From: Bacteroidia bacterium
GTDB taxonomy: Bacteria; Bacteroidota; Bacteroidia; Chitinophagales; Saprospiraceae
Assembly: GCA_030430845.1 (NCBI GenBank)
Contig: JAUIKE010000023.1
Location: 1-64,000 of the forward strand
Direction of reading: 5' to 3'
Length of the DNA: 64,000 nt
Shown: positions 1-10,330 of the stretch, one piece after another
How the letters are laid out: every line of letters begins with the position of its first letter
Numbering within the stretch: the stretch's first letter is position 1
Notes under the pieces: model-generated
What the model was told of the DNA's origin: nothing
The model's database searches: none
Seen by the model: the letters and a program-made list of their open reading frames with translations, nothing else
Translations under genes and position numbers: made by a program

Positions 1-61
1 ATGGGAGGATGAAGCTTATGCCATGGATGAAATCAATAAATGGTCAGTCAATGTCCGTTAA
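1..61 (+). CDS. 3' end of an upstream gene (partial)
   Basis: Reading frame 2 is open from the left edge and stops with TAA at 59-61, giving a 19-residue tail rich in acidic and polar residues that ends SVNVR. It fits the end of a gene that begins outside the window. If it is real, the acetyltransferase downstream cannot start at the first in-frame ATG (position 9) without overlapping it heavily, so the later start at 72 is preferred. Too short to name a family. Confidence 0.35.
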   Translation, partial: WEDEAYAMDEINKWSVNVR

Positions 62-71
62 GAACTCGAAC

Positions 72-596
72 ATGCTTCCCGAATTCAATACTTCCAGATT
101 AAAAATACGCCCCATCGACCGGAACGATGGTAGCCGTTTGTTTCAACTATCTAATAATCCAAATGTAATGAAACACATAAACGGCGGGAAGATCTTGTCT
201 AAAGCAGAAACGGACGTCGACTTACAAAACCGCCTGAAGGCTCTCACAGATATTTTTGGTTATTGGATGATTGAAACTGTTGACGGTAATGAGTTTGTCG
301 GCTGGGTGGCTTTGAAAAAACTGGACCAAACTGAAAAGATCGAAATTGGCTATCGCTTGCTGGAAGAACATTGGGGGAAGGGTTTTGCCGCAGAAGCGGC
401 GGCTGAAATGTTGAAGTACGCTTTCCTAACCCTAAACCTGACAGAAGTGGTTGCAGTGGCTCTGGAAGAAAATACCCGTTCTCTGAGAGTCCTGGAAAAA
501 CTGGGAATGAAGTATAAGAAAAAAGCCCGTTTTTATGGCTTCAAGTGTTGTTACTACCAATTAAAAAGGGAAGATTTTTTAGATAGGGAGCTTTAA
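72..596 (+). CDS. GNAT family N-acetyltransferase (RimJ/RimL type)
   Basis: Predicted acyl-CoA-dependent N-acetyltransferase of the GNAT_3 (RimJ/RimL-like) group; these cytosolic enzymes acetylate protein N-termini, antibiotics or small amines, and the substrate cannot be read here. The N-terminus reads TSRLKIRPIDRND, typical of the family. The acetyl-CoA loop is seen as IGYRLLEEHWGKGFAAEA (motif A, Q/RxxGxG/A), followed by VALEENTRSLRVLEKLGM, the usual motif B segment with the conserved Asn and Ser. In-frame ATGs exist at 9, 18, 27, 51 and 72. The start at 72 gives the normal family N-terminus and clears the apparent end of the upstream gene at 61. About 175 residues, normal for the family. 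Substrate unknown. Confidence 0.8.
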   Translation: MLPEFNTSRLKIRPIDRNDGSRLFQLSNNPNVMKHINGGKILSKAETDVDLQNRLKALTDIFGYWMIETVDGNEFVGWVALKKLDQTEKIEIGYRLLEEHWGKGFAAEAAAEMLKYAFLTLNLTEVVAVALEENTRSLRVLEKLGMKYKKKARFYGFKCCYYQLKREDFLDREL

Positions 597-619
597 GTTA
601 TATCTCCCGCACTTATATT

Positions 620-665
620 CCCAAAACCCAAAACCCAAAGCCCAAAACCCAAAGCCCAAAGCCCC
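620..665. repeat. 7-bp tandem repeat, about 6.5 copies
   Basis: Six consecutive heptamers of the form CCCAAAA or CCCAAAG, followed by CCCC. It lies between the acetyltransferase and the oxyR remnant. A similar telomere-like G/T string is seen around 47368-47390 on the other strand, so this is probably a recurrent simple repeat of this genome rather than a functional site. Confidence 0.8.
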
Positions 666-861
666 TACACCTTCAAATTCGTATGAATCGAGTCAAAGTA
701 TAGGGTGGTCAGTTCCGGCAGGACGGTAATGCCGCCCTTGTATTCTGCGATTCGACATAAGGATTCGATAGAGGTACTTTCAAAGTAAAATAGATTGAGG
801 GGAGGTGTCGTGATGCGATTTCAGATCACAGATATTGTCTACCTGATTCCTTAAATCAGTT
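665..861 (-). pseudogene. oxyR: oxyR C-terminal fragment, frameshifted
   Basis: Translating the minus strand directly after the stop of the anti-sigma-like gene gives TDLRNQVDNICDLKSHH in one frame. A one-base shift at the G-run near 798-802 leads to LNLFYFESTSIESLCRI, AEYKGGITVLPEL and a stop at 665. Together these match the last ~65 residues of OxyR-type LysR regulators, where RNQV..IC.L is the redox-loop region and FES.S.E.L...V....G.T.LP is the C-terminal effector domain. The whole N-terminal HTH and most of the sensor domain are absent, so this is a remnant. It appears to have been truncated by an event that placed the 3' end of the neighbouring gene against it. The family assignment is from memory of OxyR sequences and is fairly secure; the frameshift could in principle be a sequencing error, but the missing 5' part could not. 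Confidence 0.7.
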
Positions 862-863
862 CA

Positions 864-1280
864 TTAATCTGTCAAATCTAGTGGCTCGGCCGGTTTCAAT
901 TTTTGCTGTGGACTGCCTTCAGTGATTTGGCTGGTTTTTTCTTGATAATGCTTTTGAAACTCCATTATTTTGACGGGGTTGATCTCTCCTTCATTGTCAA
1001 TGGAGGCCAGTTCTTCCAGATATCTTGGGCTGGCTTCTTCTTCGGCCAGGGCAGGCCCTAAATTAGATTCGTAGGAAACTGACAGCAGCCCCACCAAAAC
1101 GACCAGGCCAAGTACGGCGGCAACCATGCCTAGCGTCCAGTTTGTTTGGTACCGGTTTTGTCTTTTATGGGCATCCAGGCGTCGTTCGAGCCGTTTCCAG
1201 GTCCTTGGTGTAGGCTGCTCATCCAGCTTGTAGCTGTTTTCTTTAAATAATTCGAAGAAGTCTTTATTATGTCGAGTCAT
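864..1280 (-). CDS. Small single-pass membrane protein beside ECF sigma factor (putative anti-sigma factor)
   Basis: A 138-residue protein with a charged N-terminal cytoplasmic part (residues 1-47, rich in Arg/Lys), one strong membrane segment at about 48-70 (WTLGMVAAVLGLVVLVGLLS) and a polar, probably periplasmic tail. It lies 52 nt downstream of an ECF sigma-factor gene on the same strand. In Bacteroidota, proteins of this layout and position usually act as membrane-bound regulators of the sigma factor. No zinc-finger (HxxxCxxC) anti-sigma motif is present, and the protein has no recognisable FecR domain, so the role is inferred from context and topology alone. Confidence 0.6.
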   Translation of the reverse strand: MTRHNKDFFELFKENSYKLDEQPTPRTWKRLERRLDAHKRQNRYQTNWTLGMVAAVLGLVVLVGLLSVSYESNLGPALAEEEASPRYLEELASIDNEGEINPVKIMEFQKHYQEKTSQITEGSPQQKLKPAEPLDLTD

Positions 1281-1332
1281 GATTGATTGATTTTGTACAC
1301 CTATTCAAGTGTGCTGTTTTTTGGTTCTTGGA

Positions 1333-1875
1333 CTATTTTACATTAACGCCGGGATAATTAGCTTCTTCCAATAAGGCTCTTAATCTTTTTTTTGCCAAAA
1401 TTAGTTGTGATTTGGAGGTGTTGATGCTGATTCCCAGTAATTCTGCTATTTCTCTGTGTTTATATCCTTCAATAACGTATAGGTTGAAAATGGTTCGATA
1501 ACCAGTGGGTAATTGATCTAGAAAATACATAATGTCCTCTGCTTCCAGTTTTTGAACAACCGTGGTCGGCGTTTGGGCATCTACCTGGTTAAGCTCTACG
1601 CGTATGTGAAAATTGTGTTTTTTACGCAAGAACATCAGGGATTCATTAATGACGATTCGGCGAATCCAACCCTCAAAACTCCCTTCTCCTTTGAATTGAT
1701 TGATGTTGGTAAATACTTTATAAAAAGCTTCCAGCAAAACATCTTCTGCATCTTCCTTATTTTTTACGTACCGTTTGCACACCCCAAACATATGCGGGGA
1801 GAACTTATCGTATAAGGCTCTTTGCGCTCTTCGGTCTTGTCGTCTGCAGGCTTCTATGAGTTTCTTGTCATTCAA
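1333..1875 (-). CDS. RNA polymerase ECF-type sigma factor
   Basis: A 180-residue sigma-70 family protein of the extracytoplasmic-function class. Region 2 is at about residues 15-85 (ALYDKFSPHMFGVCKRYV, then EDAEDVLLEAFYKVF, then GWIRRIVINESLMFLRKK). Region 4 is at about 115-170 (LPTGYRTIFNLYVIEGY, then HREIAELLGISINTSKSQL), the helix-turn-helix that reads the -35 element. There is no region 1 or 3, as expected for ECF factors. It would direct core RNA polymerase to a small regulon; the regulon cannot be read here. It is probably co-transcribed with the downstream membrane protein, which may be its regulator. Confidence 0.93.
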   Translation of the reverse strand: MNDKKLIEACRRQDRRAQRALYDKFSPHMFGVCKRYVKNKEDAEDVLLEAFYKVFTNINQFKGEGSFEGWIRRIVINESLMFLRKKHNFHIRVELNQVDAQTPTTVVQKLEAEDIMYFLDQLPTGYRTIFNLYVIEGYKHREIAELLGISINTSKSQLILAKKRLRALLEEANYPGVNVK

Positions 1876-2378
1876 GGATGAAAGTTTTTTCTTAATTATA
1901 GCGATTTTTCTACTAATTCTGCAACTTATATTTTTTTAGATGCATGCTTTTAAGAAAATGGTGTGTTAGAAAAGATTTTTGAACGAATAGTTGTCAGGAA
2001 TAATAATTAGCGCAAGTTGCGATAGAGGCGTGCATTAATCAGTTATAATATTTTTCGACGCTCCAATACCGCAGAGTTGTTAAGTTCGTAGAGAACAAAT
2101 GCTTCGGCCATACGGCCCGCACGGGAGAAGCGTCATATAAAACACCGTGTTAGCAAGCATATGGCGCTCCGCCCGTGCGGGCCGTATGGCTGGAGCTTTC
2201 CAGTTGACATCTTGTCCCGGTTTACCAATATGACGCTCCGCCGGAGCTTTGTATCGAAGAACTTTTCAGATCTTCCAATACAACCCCTTAAGTTGTTTAA
2301 AGGCTAGTAGCCAGTAAGAAGGGGCTTGGAAGTTGGTACAGAAAAGGCTTATATTGCACCTTAAAAATAAAAAAGGCC
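1876..2378. other. Intergenic region with a long inverted repeat
   Basis: About 500 bases between the divergent sigma-factor and lysA genes. No convincing coding sequence is seen. The only strong structure is a perfect 19-bp inverted repeat (2107-2125 and 2172-2190). A further part-copy of the motif (gacgctccgcc) lies near 2231. Confidence 0.7.
2107..2190. repeat. Perfect 19-bp inverted repeat with 46-nt spacer
   Basis: Positions 2107-2125 (GCCATACGGCCCGCACGGG) are exactly complementary to 2172-2190. The GC-rich arms stand out from the AT-rich surroundings, and short parts recur at about 2231-2241, as in REP-like dispersed repeats. It lies closer to lysA, on neither gene's 3' end, so a terminator role is unlikely. 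Confidence 0.75.
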
Positions 2379-3635
2379 ATGCAATTAGAAAATGGAAAGT
2401 ACCTACTGAGTGGGGGAGTAGACCCTCTCGAGCTTGGAAAAAAGTATCAGCTACCTTTATATATATACGACAGTGCGGTCATGAAACGGCAGTATGATCG
2501 GATGATGAATGCCTTTGATGTGCCTAAGATCAAGGTGAACTATGCTTGTAAAGCCCTGAGCAATATCAACGTCATGAGCCTTTTTAAGGAATTTGGGGCG
2601 GGATTGGATACCGTATCGGTCCAGGAAGTTGAGTTGGGCCTGAAAGCTGGTTTTCATCCAAGGGATATTATCTATACTCCCAACTGTGTCAGCTTGGAAG
2701 AAATTGAAGAAGCCGTAGCTTTAGGCGTACGGATCAACATTGATAACACCTCCATTTTAGAGCAATTCGGTCAGGTACATCCCGATATTCCCGTCTGTAT
2801 CCGGATTAATCCACACATCATGGCAGGAGGGAATACGAAAATATCTGTAGGGCATATCGATTCAAAATTTGGGATTTCTTTCCATCAAATGCCTCTGGTA
2901 CACCGTATTGTGGAAGCTACCGGCCTGAAGGTAGAAGGCCTGCACATGCATACAGGATCTGGAATTTTGGATGCGGATGTGTTTTTAAGCGGAGCTGAAA
3001 TACTTTTAAATATTGCTACTGAGTTTCATGATCTGGACTATCTCGATTTTGGCAGCGGCTTCAAGGTGCCGTATAAAGAAGGAGATGTAGAAACCAATAT
3101 TGAGGAGCTCGGCAAAAAAATCAGTAAGCGTTTTCGGCACTTTTGTAAAGAATACGGGAAGGATCTCACCCTTATTTTTGAACCCGGCAAATTCCTGGTC
3201 AGTGAGGCCGGGTATTTCCTGGCTAAAGTAAATGTGATCAAACAAACCACTTCTATGGTATTCGCCGGAATAGATTCGGGCCTGAATCACCTGATCCGGC
3301 CTATGTTCTACGATGCCTACCATGAGATTTCTAACATTTCTAATCCGGAGGGTAAGAAACGATTTTATACCGTCGTAGGCTACATTTGTGAGACCGACAC
3401 CTTTGGCGTCAATCGTAAGATCGCCGAAATCCATGAGGGTGATGTGCTCTGCCTGCATAATGCGGGAGCCTATTGCTTTACCATGTCTTCTAACTACAAC
3501 TCGCGGTTTCGGCCGGCAGAGGTGCTCGTATATGAAGGAAAAGATTATCTGATCCGAAAGAGAGAAACCATGGAAGACCTACTCAAGAACCAGGTGGAAT
3601 TACCTGTTTTTCAAAAGGTTGAGAGTGCAAGGTGA
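2379..3635 (+). CDS. lysA: Diaminopimelate decarboxylase
   Basis: A PLP-dependent fold-III decarboxylase that converts meso-diaminopimelate to L-lysine in the cytosol, the last step of lysine biosynthesis. N-terminal barrel motifs are visible: YIYDSAVMKRQYDRM, then NYACKALSNINVM, where Lys of ACKA is the PLP-binding lysine (about residue 61). HMHTGSGI is the HxGS motif, and LIFEPGKFLVSEAG is the EPGR-like substrate loop with Lys in place of Arg. NAGAYCFTMSSNYNSRFRPAE near the C-terminus is the classic GAY...N.RPR-like signature. 418 residues, normal length. It stands alone with its own strong hairpin terminator. The EPGK variant is common in Bacteroidota. Confidence 0.93.
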   Translation: MQLENGKYLLSGGVDPLELGKKYQLPLYIYDSAVMKRQYDRMMNAFDVPKIKVNYACKALSNINVMSLFKEFGAGLDTVSVQEVELGLKAGFHPRDIIYTPNCVSLEEIEEAVALGVRINIDNTSILEQFGQVHPDIPVCIRINPHIMAGGNTKISVGHIDSKFGISFHQMPLVHRIVEATGLKVEGLHMHTGSGILDADVFLSGAEILLNIATEFHDLDYLDFGSGFKVPYKEGDVETNIEELGKKISKRFRHFCKEYGKDLTLIFEPGKFLVSEAGYFLAKVNVIKQTTSMVFAGIDSGLNHLIRPMFYDAYHEISNISNPEGKKRFYTVVGYICETDTFGVNRKIAEIHEGDVLCLHNAGAYCFTMSSNYNSRFRPAEVLVYEGKDYLIRKRETMEDLLKNQVELPVFQKVESAR

Positions 3636-3646
3636 AAGAAAAAAAG

Positions 3647-3685
3647 CATTGAAAAGAAGGGTGGTACCTCCCCTTCTTTTCAATG
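3647..3685 (+). terminator. Terminator after lysA
   Basis: A perfect 15-bp stem (3647-3661 with 3671-3685) and a 9-nt loop begin 11 nt after the lysA stop codon. The arms end in A/T-rich runs, as for an intrinsic terminator. Confidence 0.8.
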
Positions 3686-3743
3686 AAAACTGTAAAATTT
3701 GTTGTTTTAACAAAACAAAGCTGATTATAATAAAAAAATACCC

Positions 3744-3751
3744 TATCTTTG
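3744..3751 (+). promoter_or_regulatory. -7 box of the RRM-protein promoter
   Basis: TATCTTTG matches the Bacteroidota TANNTTTG -7 consensus exactly. No good TTTG lies 19-21 nt upstream. Use of this box would give a roughly 100-nt 5' leader before the start codon at 3860. The leader contains the palindrome CTCTCAAGAGAG and is long for this phylum, as often seen for cold-responsive RNA-binding proteins. Confidence 0.55.
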
Positions 3752-3859
3752 CATCGATTTAGCGTTTTAATTTTATGTTTAGTTAGTTTACTCCTCTCAA
3801 GAGAGTTTTCTTTCCTACCTTAAAGTTTTTCGCGTTTTTTTTCATTTTTAATTTTTTTT

Positions 3860-4201
3860 ATGAACATTTTTGTTGCAAGATTAAACTACGACACTAACGA
3901 ATCTGATTTGCAAGATGCATTTGAAGAATTCGGAGCAGTAGACTCAGTTAAGATCATCATGGATAAGTTTACCGGAAGATCTAAAGGTTTCGGTTTTGTT
4001 GAAATGCCTGATGATGAAGCGGCTCGTAATGCGATCGCAGAACTTAACGACACTGAATTCGACGGAAGAACTATCGTTGTAAAAGAAGCCGAAGACAGAG
4101 GTGGTCGTCGTGGCGGTGGAAACCGTGGCGGTGGAAACCGCGGTGGCGGCTACGGTGGCGGCGGCTACGGTGGTGGCGGCGGCGGATACAACAGATACTA
4201 A
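3860..4201 (+). CDS. RNA-binding protein with RRM domain and glycine-rich tail
   Basis: A 113-residue protein. Residues 1-80 form one RNA-recognition motif with clear RNP2 (MNIFVARLNY) and RNP1 (KGFGFVEM) sequences. Residues 85-113 are a GGRRGGG / GGGYGGGG low-complexity tail ending in NRY. The layout matches the small Rbp proteins of Bacteroidota and cyanobacteria, which bind single-stranded RNA and often rise in the cold. The aromatic residues needed for RNA stacking (F in RNP1, F in RNP2) are present. It is transcribed alone, with a -7 box at 3744 and a strong terminator at 4222. Target RNAs are unknown. Confidence 0.92.
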   Translation: MNIFVARLNYDTNESDLQDAFEEFGAVDSVKIIMDKFTGRSKGFGFVEMPDDEAARNAIAELNDTEFDGRTIVVKEAEDRGGRRGGGNRGGGNRGGGYGGGGYGGGGGGYNRY

Positions 4202-4221
4202 TAGTATTTGATATTCAAGCA

Positions 4222-4260
4222 AAAGAAAGGGGCGGTCCAAGACTGCCCCTTTCTTTTTTT
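4222..4260 (+). terminator. Intrinsic terminator of the RRM gene
   Basis: A 12-bp stem (4222-4233 with 4245-4256), GC-rich at its top, is followed by a T-run to 4260. It begins 21 nt after the stop codon. Confidence 0.9.
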
Positions 4261-4483
4261 AAATCAGTTCAGTTCCTTTCTACTGTAAAAAAAATTATAT
4301 TTGCTGCAATTTTCCAAGCTTACAGGAACCAATTTTTTATATACTTAATTGATGTATTAATGGACGACGCTTAGCTGTCAATTCTAATGTTTTAGGGTTG
4401 TGTGAAATTTTTTCAACTTTTGCATAGTCCCAAAGTATCAGTTTGACACCTTACTTTCTAGTTGGATAAATATTTAATGTAAA

Positions 4484-7207
4484 ATGACAATATCGAGCCG
4501 TTACAATCCCAAAGAGACAGAAGAAAAGTGGTATCAATATTGGCTGGACAAGAAGTACTTCCACTCCGAGCCGGATGAAAGAGAACCCTTTACCATTCTA
4601 ATTCCCCCTCCGAATGTTACCGGCGTGCTTCATATGGGGCACATGCTGAACAATACCATTCAGGACATCCTGATCCGAAAAGCTCGCCTGGAAGGGAAAA
4701 ATGCCTGCTGGGTGCCGGGTATGGACCACGCCTCCATTGCCACCGAAGCGAAGGTTGTCAAAATGCTGCGTGAAAGAGGGATCAAAAAATCTGACCTCAG
4801 TCGGGACGAATTTCTCGAGTATGCCTGGGAATGGAAAAAGGAATATGGCGGCATTATCCTCGATCAACTCCAAAAACTGGGCGCTTCCTGTGATTGGGAT
4901 CGCACCTACTTCACCATGGATCCCTGGTACAGCAAAACAGTCCTTAAGGTATTTGTAGACCTTTATCGCAAAGGTAAGTTGTATCGTGGCCTGAGGATGA
5001 CTAACTGGGATCCGGAAGCACAAACCGTACTATCTAATGAAGAGGTAATATATGGCGACGAAAATTCTCAGTTGTTTCACATCCGCTACGATGTGGAAGA
5101 TGGAGATGGTGAGCATGTTATTATTGCTACACAACGCCCCGAAACCATTATGGCAGATACGGCAGTGGCCGTACATCCCAATGATGACCGCTTCAGCCAT
5201 CTGATCGGCAAGAAAGTTGTCATCCCATTAATCAATCGGGCAATTCCGGTTATCGCTGATACTTATGTCGATCGCGAATTCGGTACCGGAGCTTTGAAAA
5301 TTACGCCTGCACATGATCCGAACGATTATGAAATCGGAGAGCGCCACGGCCTGGAAGTCATTGATATTCTCCACCCGGATGCCCGCCTGAATGAGAAAGC
5401 TCAGATCCTGGTAGGCCTGGATCGCTTTGAAGCTCGAAAACAGATCAGGAAATTGCTGGAAGAATCCGGGCACCTGGTTGAGCTGGAAGATTACGTGACC
5501 AGCGTGGGTCGTTCCGAGCGCACAGATTCTGTGGTGGAGCCGCGCCTGACCGAGCAGTGGTTCATGGATATGAAAGAAATGGCCCGCATCGCTCGCAATG
5601 CCGTGCAAATCGGAGACGTGACCTTTTATCCGGAGCATATGTGGAATATGTACAACAATTGGCTGAAGGAGGAAAACGTTCGCGATTGGTGTATCTCCCG
5701 CCAGCTTTGGTGGGGCCAGCGCATCCCGGCCTGGTATTATAAAGATGCACACTTTGTAGCCGAAACCGCAGAGGATGCACTGGAGCAAGCGCGCACCAAA
5801 TTCCCGGAGGATACCATTGAGTTAAAAGACCTGCAGCAGGATGAAGATGTGGTGGATACCTGGTTTTCTTCCTGGCTGGTACCTTTGACCACCTTCCATG
5901 GTTTTGAGAATCGAAAAGAACTGGAGTACTATTACCCAACATCGGTATTGATCACTGGTTGGGATATCATCTATCTGTGGGTAGCCCGTATGATCATGGC
6001 CGGCTATGAATATTCCGGCGATCTGCTCGGCCTTGATTTTGTGATGAAAAACGGCCGAATGCCTTTTAAAGATGTACTTTATACCGGTATGGTTAGAGAT
6101 AATAAGCGCCGTAAAATGAGTAAGTCTTTGGGGAATTCTCCCAATGCCTTGAAGCTCATCGAAAATTACGGCGCAGATGGTGTTCGCTTTGGTATGTTGT
6201 CGAGCTCCATGGCAGGTAACGATATCATTTTTGATGCACCCATGGACCCCGAAACAAAGAAGGTCAAAGATGAAAGCAAACTCTGCGAACAGGGCCGCAA
6301 TTTCTGTAACAAAATGTGGAATGCCCTCCGCCTGATCAAAGGCTGGGAGGTGACCGATACTCCTCAATCAGAAGATGCCAGAATCATTAACGAACTGGCG
6401 TACTACTGGCTGTTTAATAAGATGCAAAAGGTGGTTGCAGATGTGGAGAGTAATTTTAAGGAGTACCGCTTGTCTGATGCCTTGATGGGACTCTATAAAT
6501 TCATTTGGGACGACTTCTGCTCCTGGTACCTGGAAATGATCAAACCCGATTATCAACAACCGATCGACCAGGCGACGCTAAACCGTACCCTGGATATCTA
6601 TGAACAATTGATGGTTCTATTGCATCCCTTTATGCCTTTCGTTACAGAAGAGATCTGGCATCAACTCAAAGATCGCAAGGACGGGGAGGATTGTATCGTC
6701 AGCAGCTACCCGGATGCAGCTCAATTTGATCAGGCCCTGGTTGATAAGGTGGAGCGTGCTAAGGAAGTAGTAGCCAATGTCAGAGAAACGCGCAACAGCC
6801 GGGGACTCAAGATGAGAGAGGAACTCAAGGTTTTTATTGCAAAGAACGGCCAGTCCGAAGCACTGTACGGCCTCAAAGGCCTGCGTGAAATGGTGATGAA
6901 AATGGCTACTTTATCCACTTTTGAGTTTACAGAAACAGAAATAGACAACAGCGTTTCCTTCCTGGCCGGCACAGAAAAATACTTCGTCGAGCTCAATATC
7001 CAGATCGATGTCGAGGAAGAGCGCCAAAAACTGAATAAAGAGCTGGAATATTACAAAGGGTTTATTACCTCCGTTCAGAAAAAGCTTGGTAATGAGCGCT
7101 TTGTGAACAATGCTCCGGAAGCAGTCGTCGAAAAAGAGCGCAAGAAACTGGCGGATGGAGAGGCTAAGGTAAAGAGCCTCGAAGAAGCATTGGCGCAATT
7201 GAATTAA
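4484..7207 (+). CDS. valS: Valyl-tRNA synthetase
   Basis: Class I aminoacyl-tRNA synthetase that charges tRNA-Val with valine using ATP and edits misacylated Thr-tRNA-Val in its CP1 domain. The HIGH motif appears as NVTGVLHMGHMLNN at about residues 45-58 and the KMSKS loop as RRKMSKSLGNSP at about 545. The editing domain spans roughly 190-340 (TQRPETIMADTAVAVHP is the signature). GWDIIYLWVARM lies before KMSKS. The anticodon-binding domain follows (about 630-790), and a C-terminal coiled-coil arm covers the last ~65 residues. 907 residues, normal for the family. A single-copy essential gene with no operon partner. The region behind it carries nested hairpins. Confidence 0.97.
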   Translation: MTISSRYNPKETEEKWYQYWLDKKYFHSEPDEREPFTILIPPPNVTGVLHMGHMLNNTIQDILIRKARLEGKNACWVPGMDHASIATEAKVVKMLRERGIKKSDLSRDEFLEYAWEWKKEYGGIILDQLQKLGASCDWDRTYFTMDPWYSKTVLKVFVDLYRKGKLYRGLRMTNWDPEAQTVLSNEEVIYGDENSQLFHIRYDVEDGDGEHVIIATQRPETIMADTAVAVHPNDDRFSHLIGKKVVIPLINRAIPVIADTYVDREFGTGALKITPAHDPNDYEIGERHGLEVIDILHPDARLNEKAQILVGLDRFEARKQIRKLLEESGHLVELEDYVTSVGRSERTDSVVEPRLTEQWFMDMKEMARIARNAVQIGDVTFYPEHMWNMYNNWLKEENVRDWCISRQLWWGQRIPAWYYKDAHFVAETAEDALEQARTKFPEDTIELKDLQQDEDVVDTWFSSWLVPLTTFHGFENRKELEYYYPTSVLITGWDIIYLWVARMIMAGYEYSGDLLGLDFVMKNGRMPFKDVLYTGMVRDNKRRKMSKSLGNSPNALKLIENYGADGVRFGMLSSSMAGNDIIFDAPMDPETKKVKDESKLCEQGRNFCNKMWNALRLIKGWEVTDTPQSEDARIINELAYYWLFNKMQKVVADVESNFKEYRLSDALMGLYKFIWDDFCSWYLEMIKPDYQQPIDQATLNRTLDIYEQLMVLLHPFMPFVTEEIWHQLKDRKDGEDCIVSSYPDAAQFDQALVDKVERAKEVVANVRETRNSRGLKMREELKVFIAKNGQSEALYGLKGLREMVMKMATLSTFEFTETEIDNSVSFLAGTEKYFVELNIQIDVEEERQKLNKELEYYKGFITSVQKKLGNERFVNNAPEAVVEKERKKLADGEAKVKSLEEALAQLN

Positions 7208-7229
7208 ATTATTTGTGACGTTACAGGCC

Positions 7230-7567
7230 CAAGTGTCGCTGCGCTGCAGCTTTATTTGGCGCATAATTTTCTAGGGGTTGTGTAAAAAGTCCTTCGGCCT
7301 TTTCACACAACCAATAATATTCTTTTGGGAGGTCGTTTTAAGAAAAAAACAAAGTTTTTTTCTTAAAACGACCTCCCAAATAAAATTTAATGGGGTGGGT
7401 AAAAACGAGGAACGAGTTTTTACACAACCCCTAGAAGCTGTCACCGCTTCGCGGTTTATAAAATTCAGTAACCTAATAGCCGCTTTGCGGCGTAAGCTTC
7501 TAAAGCTCGGGTGTCAACCCGAGCTAAAAAATGCTGATGCTAAAAAGCTGCAGCGCAGCGACACTTG
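7230..7567. repeat. Nested inverted-repeat element downstream of valS
   Basis: Three perfect inverted repeats are nested around one centre: 24 bp outer (7230-7253 with 7544-7567), 18 bp middle (7271-7288 with 7417-7434) and 27 bp inner with a 3-nt loop (7324-7350 with 7354-7380). Another 9-bp hairpin is at 7504-7525. The right middle part (7394-7430) recurs with one mismatch at 46775-46811. No transposase is encoded; the open frame across it (7278-7568) has no protein-like composition. It looks like a composite of terminator hairpins and dispersed repeats, possibly a miniature mobile element. Confidence 0.75.
7324..7380 (+). terminator. 27-bp hairpin, likely valS transcription end
   Basis: Perfect 27-bp arms with loop AAA; the arms hold a GGGAGGTCG block and an A/T-rich inner run. 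It is one of a set of very long palindromes found at gene ends across the window. Confidence 0.55.
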
Positions 7568-7646
7568 AGCCTCTCTCACCACATATGTAAATGAAAAATC
7601 CTCATAATTTTTCTTGTCCGAATTAGGCTTTGTCAACTAGATTAAC

Positions 7647-7681
7647 TACATTTGTTGCAATCCTAAAAGAGAATGATTCTC
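7647..7681 (+). promoter_or_regulatory. Promoter and Fur/Per-type operator of the perR-katG operon
   Basis: TACATTTG (7647-7654) fits the TANNTTTG -7 box. The palindrome GAGAATGATTCTC (7669-7681) lies right at the expected start of transcription, 16 nt before the start codon at 7697, and resembles Fur/PerR boxes (ATAATnATTAT type). A repressor bound here would block transcription, so autoregulation by the encoded Fur-family protein is the natural reading. Confidence 0.65.
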
Positions 7682-7696
7682 ATCTAGTAATTACTC

Positions 7697-10284
<2,588 letters not shown>

Positions 10285-10295
10285 TACACAATTAT

Positions 10296-10327
10296 AAGGT
10301 AAAAGCGCCGACCGGCGCTTTTACCTT
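10296..10327. terminator. Bidirectional terminator between katG and the GyrI-like gene
   Basis: A perfect 15-bp stem (10296-10310 with 10313-10327). GC-rich at the tip and A/T-rich at the base, so it has a T-run in both directions. It lies between convergent genes. Confidence 0.85.
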
Positions 10328-10330
10328 CTT

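Noticed and set aside
2107-2190. Riboswitch upstream of lysA
   Set aside because: The structure is a plain long inverted repeat far from the start codon, without lysine-riboswitch sequence features.
7278-7568. 96-codon open frame downstream of valS
   Set aside because: It lies wholly in nested inverted repeats and its residue composition is driven by them; no protein-like features.
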